A stretch of DNA of 64,000 nucleotides from Lolium rigidum (GCF_022539505.1 NW_025900948.1:310001-374000), one strand, 5' to 3'. Shown: positions 11,418 to 20,713, counted from the stretch's first letter. The notes: generated by a model not told the origin, from the sequence alone. Made by a program: numbers and translations.

Positions 11418-11846
11418 TCAACCGCGCAGACCGGGTCCTAGAGGGCGCCGACCGGGTCCTGAGCCGCGCTGGGTGTACCCCCAAAGCCACGGAACAACAA
11501 CGGTAGCATAGCTAACATGAGATCCCCGCATAACGCTCCATCCGGTCCTATACATGTTGTCTAACGCGTACATGTAACGGCGAACGTGCTGGTCCTCTGC
11601 TTCAATTCGCTGAGCTACCTCCTCCGGCGGGGCCGGCTCCCTCTGAAACGACCGTGGCCCATAAGACCTCCACCAAAGAATATCCGGGTTGACAACGGGA
11701 CCCGGATTCCGCACCAAGGTGCGCGACCCGGAAGCTAAGACCTCCCAGTGCCACCCCGGCGGAGCCCAGTCCCGGACCTCCCCCATCTGCTCCATCTCCT
11801 CGGTGAGAGTCAGACCACGGCCCGCCGGCTGTCGCTGTCGCGGCAT
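11418..11846 (-). CDS. small CACTA-borne ORF, related to the one at 14.8 kb
   Basis: A 142-residue ORF starting at ATG (11846). It begins MPRQRQPAGRGLTLTEEME and has a Trp/Pro-rich first half (APPGWHWEVL, then NPDILWWRSYGPRSF) and a basic Gly/Pro/Arg tail. The pattern LTL-E followed by PPG[WY] and a Trp-rich block recurs in the ORF at 14794-15321, so the two are probably distant relatives. I know similar sequences only from TE-associated predicted proteins of wheat relatives, and no function is known to me. It lies between the TNPA gene and the AP2 gene inside the CACTA element. It could be non-functional. Confidence 0.5.
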   Translation of the reverse strand: MPRQRQPAGRGLTLTEEMEQMGEVRDWAPPGWHWEVLASGSRTLVRNPGPVVNPDILWWRSYGPRSFQREPAPPEEVAQRIEAEDQHVRRYMYALDNMYRTGWSVMRGSHVSYATVVVPWLWGYTQRGSGPGRRPLGPGLRG

Positions 11847-12194
11847 CGTAGCTACGAAAACAAATCATATATGTACTAATATAAATAAAAAACATGATCT
11901 TGTGCTAAATAAAAAACTTCACTACTTTTGTACTAACGCCGCGTTCCACGACCCCGGATCGATCGATCCGGATCGGGGGTCGGGAACGACAGCGGGAGTG
12001 GTAGCGGGAATTGAATGACCCTGTTTTGGGGGCGTCGGCAGGGGCGCCGGCAGTACCGGCACCGCCACGGACTCGGCGCTCCTCCTCGCTCGCTCTTTCT
12101 CTATTTCGCGATCCTAAGTCAATGTCGCGGCGGCACCGCTACGGACTCGGCACCGCCACGGTCTAAGTCGTCGGCGCGCGCGGGGGGCGGCGCC

Positions 12195-12490
12195 GACATA
12201 AATGAATCTATTTTGTAACTTTTTTTTTAATTAATAACTACACTAATTTAAATCAAACTAACTATTTCTAACTAATTTACTAACTATTTTTGTAACTAAA
12301 CTAATTCAAACTATGTACTAATTTAAATCAAACTAACTATTTCAATTCTAACTAATTTACTAACTATTTTTGTAACTAATTTACTAACTATTTTTGTAAC
12401 TAATTTAAATCAAATTATGTACTAATTTACAAATGAATCTATTTTGTAACTAAACTAATTAATCTAACATATATAAAAACAAAAAAAACA
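12195..12490. repeat. AT-rich degenerate tandem repeat
   Basis: Repeated variants of CTAACTATTTTTGTAACTAA and of AATTTAAATCAAACTA alternate over about 300 bp. No coding potential. Confidence 0.65.
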
Positions 12491-12880
12491 AAAAATTGAA
12501 ACTATGGCCGTGGCGCCGCCGGTCGGCCGGCCGGAGGAGGGAGAGGAGGGAGAGGAGGGAGGGCGCCATACCTGCGCGCGGTGGCGTCGACGGCGGTGGA
12601 GGACAGTGAGGAGGCAGAGGCACGCGGGCGGCCAGAGGTCGAGCGGTACGGGCGGCGCGCGGGCGAGGTCGGCCGTCGGTTGGAGAGGCGGAAGAGGTGG
12701 CGACGGCTCGGGCGGCGGCGGCTCGGGCGGCGGCGGCTTGGGCGGCGGAGGACGGCGTCAACGGCGACAGGGCGGGCGGCGGGGTGGGCGCGCGGCGGAG
12801 CAGCCTGGCGGCGCGCGTCTGTGCGTGCGGCTTCGTCTCCGCGGGATTGATCTCCGCGGAGACGAAGCGGTTCAGTTATA
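12491..12880. other. GC-rich low-complexity segment
   Basis: GGC, GGA and GGCGGC repeats make every frame open on both strands. I see no gene. Confidence 0.5.
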
Positions 12881-13050
12881 TACCCCCCCTTTTGGTCCCG
12901 GTTCGTATTACAAACCGGGACCAAAGGCCCCCCTTTGGTCCCGGTTTGTAATAGAAACCGGGACTAAAGGCCATTTTTGCTGCGGTTTTCGCTGCGCGCG
13001 CAAAAAATACCTTTAGTCCCGGTTTGTATTACAAACCGGGTCCAAAGGCC
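12881..13050. repeat. CACTA subterminal-type inverted repeats at an internal position
   Basis: Three inverted pairs of the form CTTTGGTCCCGGTT...AACCGGGACCAAAGG lie here, each with arms of about 15-17 bp. They match the repeats next to the element's right end (19928-20178). In En/Spm such repeats are binding sites for TNPA. Confidence 0.75.
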
Positions 13051-13121
13051 ACTTTTTTTAAAAAAATTCATTCCCGCCTTATTTCAAATGAAAAAAAAGC
13101 CACCGCACTGCCACACGTGTC

Positions 13122-13625
13122 CACCGCCGCCACCGCCATGCATGTACAGGCCACCGTCGCCACCGCCGTGTACTGGCCACCGTCGCCACCGCCACCGCCT
13201 GGCCACCACCGTCACCGCCATGTACGGGCCACCGCCGTGTACTGCCCACCACCGTCACCGCCATTTACAGGCCACCGTCGCCACCGCCGTGTACTGGCCA
13301 CCGTCGCCGCCGCCGTGTACTGGCCACCGTCGCCACCGCCGTGTAGTGGCCACCGTCGCCACCGCCGTGTACTGGCCACCACCGTCACCGCCATGTACAG
13401 GCCACCGTCGCCACCGCCGTGTACTGGCCACCGTCGCCACCGCCGTGTACTGGCCACCGTCGCCACCGCCGTGTACTGGCCACCGTCACCACCGCCATGT
13501 ACTGGCCACCGTCGCCACCGCCGTGTACTGGCCACCGTCGCCACCGCCGTGTACTGGCCACCGTCGCCACCGCCGTGTACTGCCCACCACCGCCACCGCC
13601 ATGTACTGGCCACCACCGCCACCGC
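13122..13625. repeat. 26-bp minisatellite
   Basis: About 19 copies of the unit GCCACCGTCGCCACCGCCGTG plus TACTG, with variants (ACC for GTC, ATG for GTG). Because 26 is not a multiple of 3, all three frames of both strands stay open. This explains the overlapping long ORFs here, which encode Pro/His/Arg or Trp/Arg/Gly repeats and are not believable proteins. Confidence 0.9.
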
Positions 13626-13887
13626 CACACGTGTCCCTTCCCCGTGCCACGTGTCGCCGCCGCTTCCACGTGGCTCGCCCCGCCACCACCGCCGTGCGAC
13701 GTGTAGATCTCGCTTCCACGTATGTGCCACGCCCCGCCGCTTCCCCGCGCCACCTGTCGCCGCCGCTTCCACGTGCCACGCCCCGCCGCTTCCCCGCGCC
13801 ACCTATCGCCGCCGCTTCCACGTGCCACGCCCCGCCGCTTCCCCGCGCCACCTGTCGCCAAACTTGCCGCGTCGTTGTGCTATAAAG
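13626..13887 (+). promoter_or_regulatory. putative promoter of the AP2 gene: G-box repeats and TATA box
   Basis: Five CACGTG motifs (13628, 13648, 13667, 13770, 13819) lie upstream, the last two in a 49-bp tandem repeat. A TATA box (CTATAAAG, 13880-13887) follows, 57 bp before the AP2 start codon. CACGTG is the core recognised by plant bZIP and bHLH factors. Regulatory function is inferred from layout only. Confidence 0.5.
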
Positions 13888-13943
13888 CGCCGCGTGCGCG
13901 CGGAACCACACGTCGCCGTCGCCTCCGTTCATTCGTCGCCGGG

Positions 13944-14447
13944 ATGCCGCCGCGCCGTCGCGGCTCGTCCGGCTTCCGTGGCGTCCGAGCGCGTCCGAAC
14001 GGTAGGTTCTACGCCGAGATGCGCGCCGGTGGCTTCCGGCTCACCCTCGGCACGTACAACACCCCGGAGCTGGCGGCGCGCGCTTACGACGCGGCCGCAT
14101 GGCGATTTCGGCGGCCACGGTGCGACATGAACTTCCCAGACGTCGAATCGCTAGAGGAAGCGGAGTTCCTCGCGCCGACGCCGTGCATCGTCGACGACGA
14201 GGACCGTCGCCGCCACCGCCAGGTGCAGCGCCGGATCGCAATCGCCGAGCACGACGAGGAGTTGATGCGCCAGTGGAGGGCGCAGTTCCCCAACGACGTC
14301 AACAACACCGCCGCGTTCTTCGCTGACCTCCGGGCACAACACAGGTCCAACAGGCGCCACCGTCGGGCCGTCACCGTGTTCGAGCTCGACAACCCGAATA
14401 CAACTTGGGCCGACATTTGGACCGAGACAACCTCCGACAACGAGTAG
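13944..14447 (+). CDS. AP2/ERF-domain protein carried by the CACTA element
   Basis: A 167-residue intronless ORF. The ATG at 13944 is the first in frame after a TATA box at 13880. Residues about 8-67 form a single AP2/ERF DNA-binding domain: FRGVRARPNG, then AEMR, RLTLGTYNTPELAARAYDAAAW and NFPDV. The usual WLG of ERF proteins is TLG here. The rest is charged, with an acidic tail ending DIWTETTSDNE. The stop is followed by AATAAA at 14489, so promoter, ORF and poly(A) signal are all present. The gene runs opposite to the transposase genes. AP2 ORFs of this type occur in many near-identical predicted copies in wheat relatives, as far as I recall, which fits capture and amplification by CACTA elements. 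DNA binding is inferred from the domain; a role in the plant or the transposon is unknown. Confidence 0.75.
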   Translation: MPPRRRGSSGFRGVRARPNGRFYAEMRAGGFRLTLGTYNTPELAARAYDAAAWRFRRPRCDMNFPDVESLEEAEFLAPTPCIVDDEDRRRHRQVQRRIAIAEHDEELMRQWRAQFPNDVNNTAAFFADLRAQHRSNRRHRRAVTVFELDNPNTTWADIWTETTSDNE

Positions 14448-14488
14448 ATCGACTAGACTAGTTGTTTATCTATTTTAATTGTATTTTC

Positions 14489-14494
14489 AATAAA
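14489..14494 (+). terminator. poly(A) signal of the AP2 gene
   Basis: Canonical AATAAA 42 bp after the stop codon, in a T-rich context. Confidence 0.5.
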
Positions 14495-14564
14495 GTCGTT
14501 GTGGCAGACGCTGATGGTGAGAAAAGTTTCCCGCCAGATTACATGTGGAATTAAAGTACAGAGC

Positions 14565-14825
14565 GTACTCGTGCCTAGCCCTATAGTACTCGTGCCTAGC
14601 TCAACTGAAAATTAATTAAGATACATGGCCAGATAGTACTCGTGCCTAGCCCTATAGTACTCGTGCCTAGCTCAACTGAAAATTAATTAAGATACATGGC
14701 CAGATAGTACTCGTGCCTAGCCCTATAGTACTCCTGCCTAGCTCATCTGAAAATTAATTAAGATACATGGCCAGATTCGACTGTTCGAGTCATTCAGTCA
14801 TACTCGTGCCTAGCCCTATAGTACT
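14565..14825. repeat. 71-bp tandem repeat
   Basis: About three copies (starts near 14571, 14642, 14713) of a unit with two GTACTCGTGCCTAGC boxes and GAAAATTAATTAAGATACAT, plus a partial copy at about 14805. It lies between the converging AP2 gene and the ORF at 14794-15321 and overlaps the 3' end of the latter. Confidence 0.85.
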
Positions 14826-15321
14826 CGCCACTGTAGTCATCGTAGTCGCCGTCATCATCGTCGCTGGCATTGGGGTCGCGGTAGTCAAACCTCGGCGGGA
14901 GAGCACGTGTGGGCTGGGACTGAGGGTAGCGCAGGCGGGGGCCACGGTGGGCCATGACGCCCTGGAGAGTCCGGTCGCGCCACCACAGCCGACGGCCGGC
15001 CTCGTTGAAGTTCGAAGGAGGCGGGCCGCCCTCCTCGTGCTCGGCGAGCGCCCTCTCACGCCGATTGATGAAGAAGCTTTCCCAAGTCGGGCTGTAGTCG
15101 GGATGCCACTGGGGATTCCTCCGCTGCTCTGGCGTGAGCTCGAAGTAGTAGTGGTTCGTGATGGCCATCTCGCGCGCCACACCTAGAGGGACAGGAGGGA
15201 CCGGTATGCCTCTGACGCTCAGCAACCAGCCGGTAGGGACGCGGTAGCCCGGCGGGCAGGGGTAGTTCGACGCGCAAAGCGCCTCCGCCTCCCGGAGGGT
15301 TAGAGATACGATGGAAGCCAT
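14794..15321 (-). CDS. CACTA-borne ORF of unknown function
   Basis: A 175-residue ORF with ATG at 15321. A TATA-like box on the minus strand (CTATATATA, about 15387-15397) lies about 70 bp upstream. It begins MASIVSLTLREAEALC, followed by PPGYRVPTGWLLSVRG and PVPP, a block with LTPEQRRNPQW and WESFFINRRER, then GRRLWWRDRTLQGVM, and ends in an acidic, Tyr-rich tail (about residues 150-175). The architecture repeats that of the ORF at 11418-11846. I recall similar proteins as TE-associated predictions in Triticeae. No enzymatic motif is visible. It converges with the AP2 gene. Confidence 0.55.
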   Translation of the reverse strand: MASIVSLTLREAEALCASNYPCPPGYRVPTGWLLSVRGIPVPPVPLGVAREMAITNHYYFELTPEQRRNPQWHPDYSPTWESFFINRRERALAEHEEGGPPPSNFNEAGRRLWWRDRTLQGVMAHRGPRLRYPQSQPTRALPPRFDYRDPNASDDDDGDYDDYSGEYYRARHEYD

Positions 15322-15399
15322 GTGACCTGGTGATGAGGTTTGCAGATATGAGTCTAGATGTCATATGTAAATGGAGGCCAAGCCAACATATATATAGTG

Positions 15400-15510
15400 A
15401 AAAAATGGCGGGAGGACGGAGGCGGGAAGCAGTGGAAAGCGCGGGAAGAAAAAATGGCGGGAGGACGGAGGCGGGAAGCAGTGGAAAGCGCGGGAAGAAA
15501 AATAGGCGGG
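15400..15510. repeat. 49-bp tandem repeat
   Basis: Two full copies and the start of a third of a unit beginning AAAAATGGCGGGAGGACGGA. It lies just upstream of the TATA-like box of the minus-strand ORF ending at 14794. Confidence 0.85.
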
Positions 15511-15524
15511 AACGCAGTGGCGCC

Positions 15525-15692
15525 CAAAACTGTCGGTGGGATCCGGACGTGTGGGTAACCTTTAGTCCAGGCTGGTGGGTACAACCGGGACTAAAGATCC
15601 TTTTTTGTGTCATCTAACAAAACTGTCGGTGGGATAAGGACGTGTGGGTAACCTTTAGTCCCGGCTGGTGGGTACAACCGGGACTAAAGATG
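15525..15692. repeat. second internal block of subterminal-type inverted repeats
   Basis: Two direct copies of a segment holding CCTTTAGTCC[AC]GGCTGGTGGG and its partner CAACCGGGACTAAAGAT. They resemble the CACTA subterminal repeats and, with 12881-13050, bracket the AP2 cassette. Confidence 0.65.
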
Positions 15693-15798
15693 TCGGCAGG
15701 ATAAGAACGCATGGGTGGACGCACTGCTCGATGAGATAAAGCATGTAGCGCACGACGCCCTGTCGAAGGAACAAGACAAAGTAGAAGAGGTGCCGTGC

Positions 15799-15808
15799 CT
15801 ATAAAAGG
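15799..15808 (+). promoter_or_regulatory. TATA box before the 47-residue-repeat ORF
   Basis: CTATAAAAGG, a strong TATA match, 56-60 bp upstream of two overlapping start codons (15864 and 15868). Confidence 0.5.
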
Positions 15809-15867
15809 AGCATCGATACGCCTTGCCAAGCAGATCAACAAGCCAAGCAGAGTTTTCATTCCCATGG

Positions 15868-16197
15868 ATGAAGGGAAGGGTTGGGAAATCTCCCGTGGCG
15901 CAGCTTCTCGAAGATGTCGTTGGTGCACACACCCTACGACATCTTCGGAAGCTGCTCCTCGGAATTTTTCCCTGCAAGCCCCTAAACGACTACATCTCAT
16001 CTAACAGTGTTGGGGAAAGGGTTGGGAAATCTCCCGTGGTGCAGCTTCTCGAAGATGTTGTTGGTGCACACGCCCTACGGCATCTTCAGAAGCTGCTCCT
16101 CGGAATTTTTCCCTGCAAGCCCCTGAACGACTACATCTCATCTAACAGTGTTGGGGAAAGGGTTGGGGAATCTCCCGTGGCGCATCTCCACTTTTAA
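15868..16197 (+). CDS. small ORF with in-frame 47-residue tandem repeats
   Basis: From the ATG at 15868 the ORF codes for 109 residues, made almost entirely of a 47-residue unit present twice plus a truncated third copy. The unit contains SPVAQLLEDVVGAH, LRKLLLGIFPCKPLNDY and SSNSVGER, which suggests a helical, Leu-rich peptide. The DNA period is 141 bp. The two full copies differ by about three silent and three replacement changes. A TATA box precedes it. An earlier, overlapping ATG (15864) would give an unrelated 46-residue peptide, which weakens the case. I do not recognise the family. Confidence 0.4.
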   Translation: MKGRVGKSPVAQLLEDVVGAHTLRHLRKLLLGIFPCKPLNDYISSNSVGERVGKSPVVQLLEDVVGAHALRHLQKLLLGIFPCKPLNDYISSNSVGERVGESPVAHLHF

Positions 16198-16313
16198 TAT
16201 CTTACATACAGTTACATGATTACACAAAAATAAATGGGAAATTGATTGCCATGTTGAGATACTCATTTGTGCCATGAACATTCTTCAATTAACTTGATGA
16301 TGGAGCATCTTCA

Positions 16314-19300
16314 TCATTTAATCTTCTTCGGCCGTAACCATGGAGCATCTTCATCATTTAACTTGATGCTTGGATCAATGTTCACTCTGAAGGGTGGAAT
16401 TTCATCAAACTGATTATTATCTTCTGACATGTCTGTCTTGTCCTCCACTCCCACGATGTTTCTTTTTCCAGAAAGAACTATGTGGCGCTTTGGCACATCG
16501 TTTGATGTATTTGTTTCCTTATGTTTCCTTTTTCTTGGTTTGGTAGACATATCCTTCACATAGAAAACCTGGGCCACATCCTTGGCTAGGACGAATGGTT
16601 TGTCTCTATACCCAAGATTGTTGAGATCCACTGTTGTCATTCCATACAACTTGTCTACCTGAACCCGCCTCCTGTTTTGATGACCCATTTGCACCTAAAC
16701 AAAGGGACCTTAAAAGAAGGTCCATAGTCAAGTTCCCATATATCCTCTATGTAACCATAATATGTGTCATTTGGGCCTTCATTCATTATTGCATCAAACC
16801 GGACACCACTGTTTTGGTTGGTGCTCTTTTTATCTTGGGCGATCGTGTAAAATGTATTCCCATTTATCTCGTACCCTTGGAAAGTCACTACGAGTCGAAG
16901 ATGGTGTCCGGGCCAGCAAGTACAACTGATCTTCAATATCTTTGTTATTCAGGAGATGTTTTTGCAACCAACCGCCGAAAGTCGACATGTGTTCACGTCT
17001 AATCCAATCGTTCGACTGCCCCGGGTTCTGGGGGCGTAGAAAGTTCTTGTGGTCACCGATATACGGAGCCACCAAGGTGGAACTTTGTAGAACTGTGTAG
17101 TGTGCTTGAGTCAAAGAAATCCCGTCCCTACATATCATTGATTTCCTTCCTAGCGTGCCTTTTCCACTTAGTCTCCCTTCATGTCGCGATTCAGGAACAC
17201 CAATCGGCTTAAGGTCAGGAATAAAGTCAACACAGAATTCAATGACCTCCTCTGTTCCATAGCCCTTGGAGATGCTTCCTTCTGGCCTAGCACGGTTATG
17301 AATATATTTCTTTAAGACTCCCATGAACCTCTCGAAGGGGAACATATTGTGTAGAAACACAGGACCGAGAATGCAAATCTCATCGACCAGGTGAACGAGG
17401 AGATGTGTCATAATATTGAAGAAGGATGGTGGGAACACCAGCTCAAAACTAACGAGACATTGGACCACATCATTTTGCAACCTCGGTAGAATTTCTGGAT
17501 TTATTACCTTCTGAGAAATTGCATTGAGGAATGCACATAGCTTCACAATGGGCAGTCGAACATTTTCCGGTAGAAGCCCTCTCAATGCAATCGGAAGCAA
17601 CTGTGTCATTATCACGTGACGAGTCATGAGACTTCGGGTTCCGGAATGTTTTCTTCTCCATATTTATTATTCCCTTTATATTGGAGGAGAAGCCGGACGA
17701 GACCTTGATACTGCTCGGACATTCAAAAAATATTTCCTTCTCTCGCTTTTGTAAGAGCGTAGCTGGAGTAATGACGTCCTTTAACTCTCTCATGCAGCTT
17801 TTTGGGGTCTTTCCTACGTTGCTCGGTCCTCCCGTGCTTCGGTGTATCTTTTGTCTTCCCGTACACGCCCAGAAAGCCTAGCAGGTTCACGCAAAGATTC
17901 TTCGTCACATGCATCACATCGATTGAAGAGCGGACCTCTAAGACTTCCCAATAGGGTAGATCCCAAAATATAGATTTCTTCTTCCACATGGGCGCGTGTC
18001 CGGCATCGTCATTCGGAACAGACCGTCCGCCAGGACCCTTTCCAAATATTACATCTAGATCCTTGACCATACCAAATATATCAACACCATCACGATGGAG
18101 AGGCTTCCTCCGGTGATCAGCCTCACCGTTGTAATGTTTGCCTTTCTTTCTTACGGGATGGGTAAGCCTAAGAAATCGACGATGCCCTGTGTACACGACC
18201 TTCTTACATTTTTCCAAATAATCACCTTCGAGCTCATGTAAACAGTGCGTGCATGCATTGTATCCCTTGTTTGACTCGTCCTGAAATGTTACCAAGAGCA
18301 GGCCAGTCATTGATGGTTACGAAAAGCAGCGCTCTTAGGTCAAATTCCTCCTGCTTGTGCTCGTTCCACACACGTACACCTGCTAGAGACCACAGTTGTA
18401 GAAGTTCTTCAACTAATGGCTTCAGGTACACATCAATGTCGTTCCCGGGTTGCTTCGGGCCTTGTATGAGCACTGGCATCATAATGAACTTCCGCTTCAT
18501 GCACAACCAAGGAGGAAGGTTATATATACAAAGAGTCACAGGCCAGGTGCTATGGCTGCAGCTCTGCTCTCCAAAAGGATTCATGCCATCTGTACTTAGA
18601 CCAAACCGTAAGTTCCTTGCATCCTGTGCAAAGTTTGGGAACTCTCTATCGATTTTTCTCCATTGGGAGCCATCAACAGGGTGCCTCAACATCACATCTT
18701 TCTTACGGTCTTCTTTGTGCCATCGCAACAACCTAGCATGCTCTTTATTTCTGAACAAGCGTTTCAGCCGTGGTATTATAGGAGCATACCACATAACCTT
18801 GGCAGGAACCCTCTTCCCGGGGCGCTCGCCCTCAACATCACCAGGGTCATCTCGTCTGATCTTATACCGCAATGCAGTGCACACCGGACATGCATCCAAA
18901 TTCTCGTACTCATCGCGGTAGAGGATGCAGTCATTAATGCATATGCATGTATCTTTTGCACATCTAATCCTAGAGGGCAGACAATCTTCTTCGCTTCGTA
19001 CGTACTGGCGGGCAATTCGTTACCCCTTGGAAGCTTCCTCTTAATTATTGTCAGCAACTTTCCAAATCCCGAGTCGGTGACACCGTTCTCTCGCCTTCCA
19101 TTGCAACAATTCCGAGTGTGCTGCCTAGCTTTTTATGGCCATCTTCGCAAGTTGGGTATAACAATTTGTTGTGATCTTCTATCATCTTGTCGAAGGCCAA
19201 CCTTTCCTTTTCAGTTTCACATTCTCTCCTTGCATCAGCAATGGCCCGGCCAAGATCATCATCAGCAGGCTCATTTGGTGCCTCTTGATCTTCTACTTCA

Positions 19301-19627
19301 TCGTCTTCATTGCCTTCTGCAGTATCATCGTATTCAGGGAAATTGGGATAACCGTCATCATCCTCTTCCTCTTCTTCATTGTCTTCCATCATAACCCCTC
19401 TTTCTCCGTGCTTGGTCCAACAATAGTAACTCGGGCATGAAACCGGATCGCAGAAGGTGGCCGTGAATGAGACTCGAGTGAGCGTAATTTACGGTATTCT
19501 TGCAGTCCACACATGGACAATACATGAAGCCACCATGTTTGTTTGCCTCCGCCACGGCCATAAAATTATTCAGGCCCGCAGTGAACTCGTCAAACCGTCG
19601 GTCAATGTACATCCATTGCCGATTCAT
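16314..19627 (-). pseudogene. TNPD-type (Tnp2) CACTA transposase, broken
   Basis: Fragments in all three minus frames line up with the plant TNPD/Tnp2 protein. An N-terminal Transpos_assoc-like zinc region (MNRQWMYIDRRFDEF, CPCVDCKN) starts at an ATG at 19627. An acidic linker follows at 19.3 kb. The Transposase_21 core covers about 18.9-17.7 kb (DACPVCTALRYK, LSTDGMNPFG, SSIDVMHVTKNLCVNLLG). DUF4218-like (MTHLLVHLVDEI, FERFMGVLKKYIHNRARPEG) and DUF4216-like (FDAIMNEGPNDTYYGYIEDIWELDYG) parts follow down to 16.3 kb. Frame changes occur near 19436 (one extra C), 19050, 18900 and 17700. Some gaps may be introns, but the 19436 shift is inside an exon. The enzyme would recognise the element's ends and carry out transposition; this copy cannot make it. 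Confidence 0.8.
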
Positions 19628-19927
19628 CTGCATGATATAATTAAGCTGATCAAAACTATTACAGAACATCACGATGTATATATACACATGCATTTTATCA
19701 ATTGCAGATGAAAAGGATAAAGCTGTTAACCTCGATGAAGAAGAAAAAAGCAAGTTAAGTGTGGCTTGATTTGTGTAAACTCAAGTGGCAAATCCTCTTA
19801 AGCATTTCATCGAACACCTCTTGTGCATGTGAAGAAAAGAGGAGAGCAATACACCCCTCTTGTGAAGAAAGTGAAAAAATGGCCAAGTGTGGCTCACACT
19901 TGGGCAGGGCAAGGTTATGTAACCAGA

Positions 19928-20187
19928 GGCGGGGCCTTTGGACCCGGTTTGAATTACAAACCGGGACTAAAGGGTTCCGCACGACTGACACGGCCTGGCG
20001 CGCCCTGCGGTGGACCCTTTAGTCCCGGTTTGTAATACAAACCGGGACCAAAGGCCACTACCGGACAGGCTCCAGCGGGTGGGGTCGTCCTGGGCCAAAC
20101 GAACCGGGACCAATGCCCCCCATTGGTCCCGGTTTGGTTCAGCACTGGGACTAAAGCTTGGGACCAAAGGCCTCTTCTCCACTAGTG
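19928..20187 (-). repeat. CACTA right terminus with subterminal inverted repeats
   Basis: Several inverted pairs of the GGTCCCGGTTTGTAAT type precede the terminal inverted repeat, whose minus-strand sequence starts CACTAGTGGAGAAGAGG at 20187. The 3 bp outside (GAT, 20188-20190) should be one half of the target duplication, but the partner was not found. Confidence 0.85.
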
Positions 20188-20282
20188 GATAAACACAAAC
20201 ATGTAGCAAACCCTAACACTAATCCTACCATTATTATGAACAGAGAGAGCCGGACCACCTCTCCCCTCACCTCGTCGGCCGG
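20188..20282. other. short flanking DNA between CACTA end and Gypsy element
   Basis: About 95 bp of older sequence. It joins 33233 onward once the Gypsy element and one target duplication are removed. Confidence 0.7.
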
Positions 20283-20668
20283 TGACATAGGCATCCCAAA
20301 TGGGCCTGCCGAAGATAGTACCCGGGGTTTACTGAAGGCCCACTACCCGAAGAATAAGAAGATTCGGGAGCCCAAGATATATCAAGGAAAGTCAAGAGTT
20401 GTAATAGGAAGTGTTATTTGTAATCTGGCGGGATGAGTTAGAGACCGTTCCGGACTATGTAACTTGTATAGCACGAATCCCTCGGCTCCACCTCCTATAT
20501 AAAGGGGGAGCCGAGGGACGAAGAGGGAATCGAATCATTATCTGCAAACCCTAATTTTCATAATCGTCGAGTACTTTTCGGCTGAAACCTTCGAGATCTA
20601 CTTGCCCTCTACTTCTAACTAAACCCTAGCCTACAATCCATAGGCATTGACAAGTTGATACCTTGTCA
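20283..20668 (+). repeat. 5' LTR of the Tat element
   Basis: Contains a TATA box (CTATATAAA, 20495-20503) inside a 12-bp inverted repeat (20478-20489 and 20507-20518). Ends CCTTGTCA just before the primer-binding site. Confidence 0.95.
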
Positions 20669-20687
20669 ATTGGCGCCGTCTGTGGGA
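20669..20687 (+). other. primer-binding site
   Basis: ATTGGCGCCGTCTGTGGGA directly follows the LTR. The first nine bases after ATT... (GGCGCCGT) fit the 3' end of tRNA-Asp, but the remainder does not fit perfectly, so the primer tRNA is uncertain. Confidence 0.7.
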
Positions 20688-20713
20688 ATTAGAGGCGTAA
20701 GGATCTGATCTCG

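Larger units (their letters stand above)
1177..20187 (-). mobile_element. CACTA (En/Spm, DTC) DNA transposon with captured genes
   Basis: The right end at 20187 reads, on the minus strand, CACTAGTGGAGAAGAGGCC, a CACTA terminus, followed inward by inverted subterminal repeats built on GGTCCCGGTTTGTAATAC. On the minus strand come a TNPD-type transposase (19.6-16.3 kb), a 5-kb insert with other ORFs (16.2-11.4 kb), and a TNPA-type gene fused to a Ulp1-like peptidase (11.2-7.73 kb, ending at 1.18 kb after a nested LTR element). This is the usual CACTA gene order. The left terminus was not found, and the start given is only the end of the last gene. TNPD is broken, so the copy is non-autonomous. 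Confidence 0.8.

Noticed and set aside
11402..11418. CACTACTACAAAAACTC as the left end of a second CACTA element
   Set aside because: No matching inverted end or target duplication was found, and it abuts the end of an ORF. It may be chance or a scar.
12504..14130. Long overlapping ORFs in several frames on both strands
   Set aside because: They follow from GC-rich low complexity and the 26-bp minisatellite. Only the AP2 frame has a domain.
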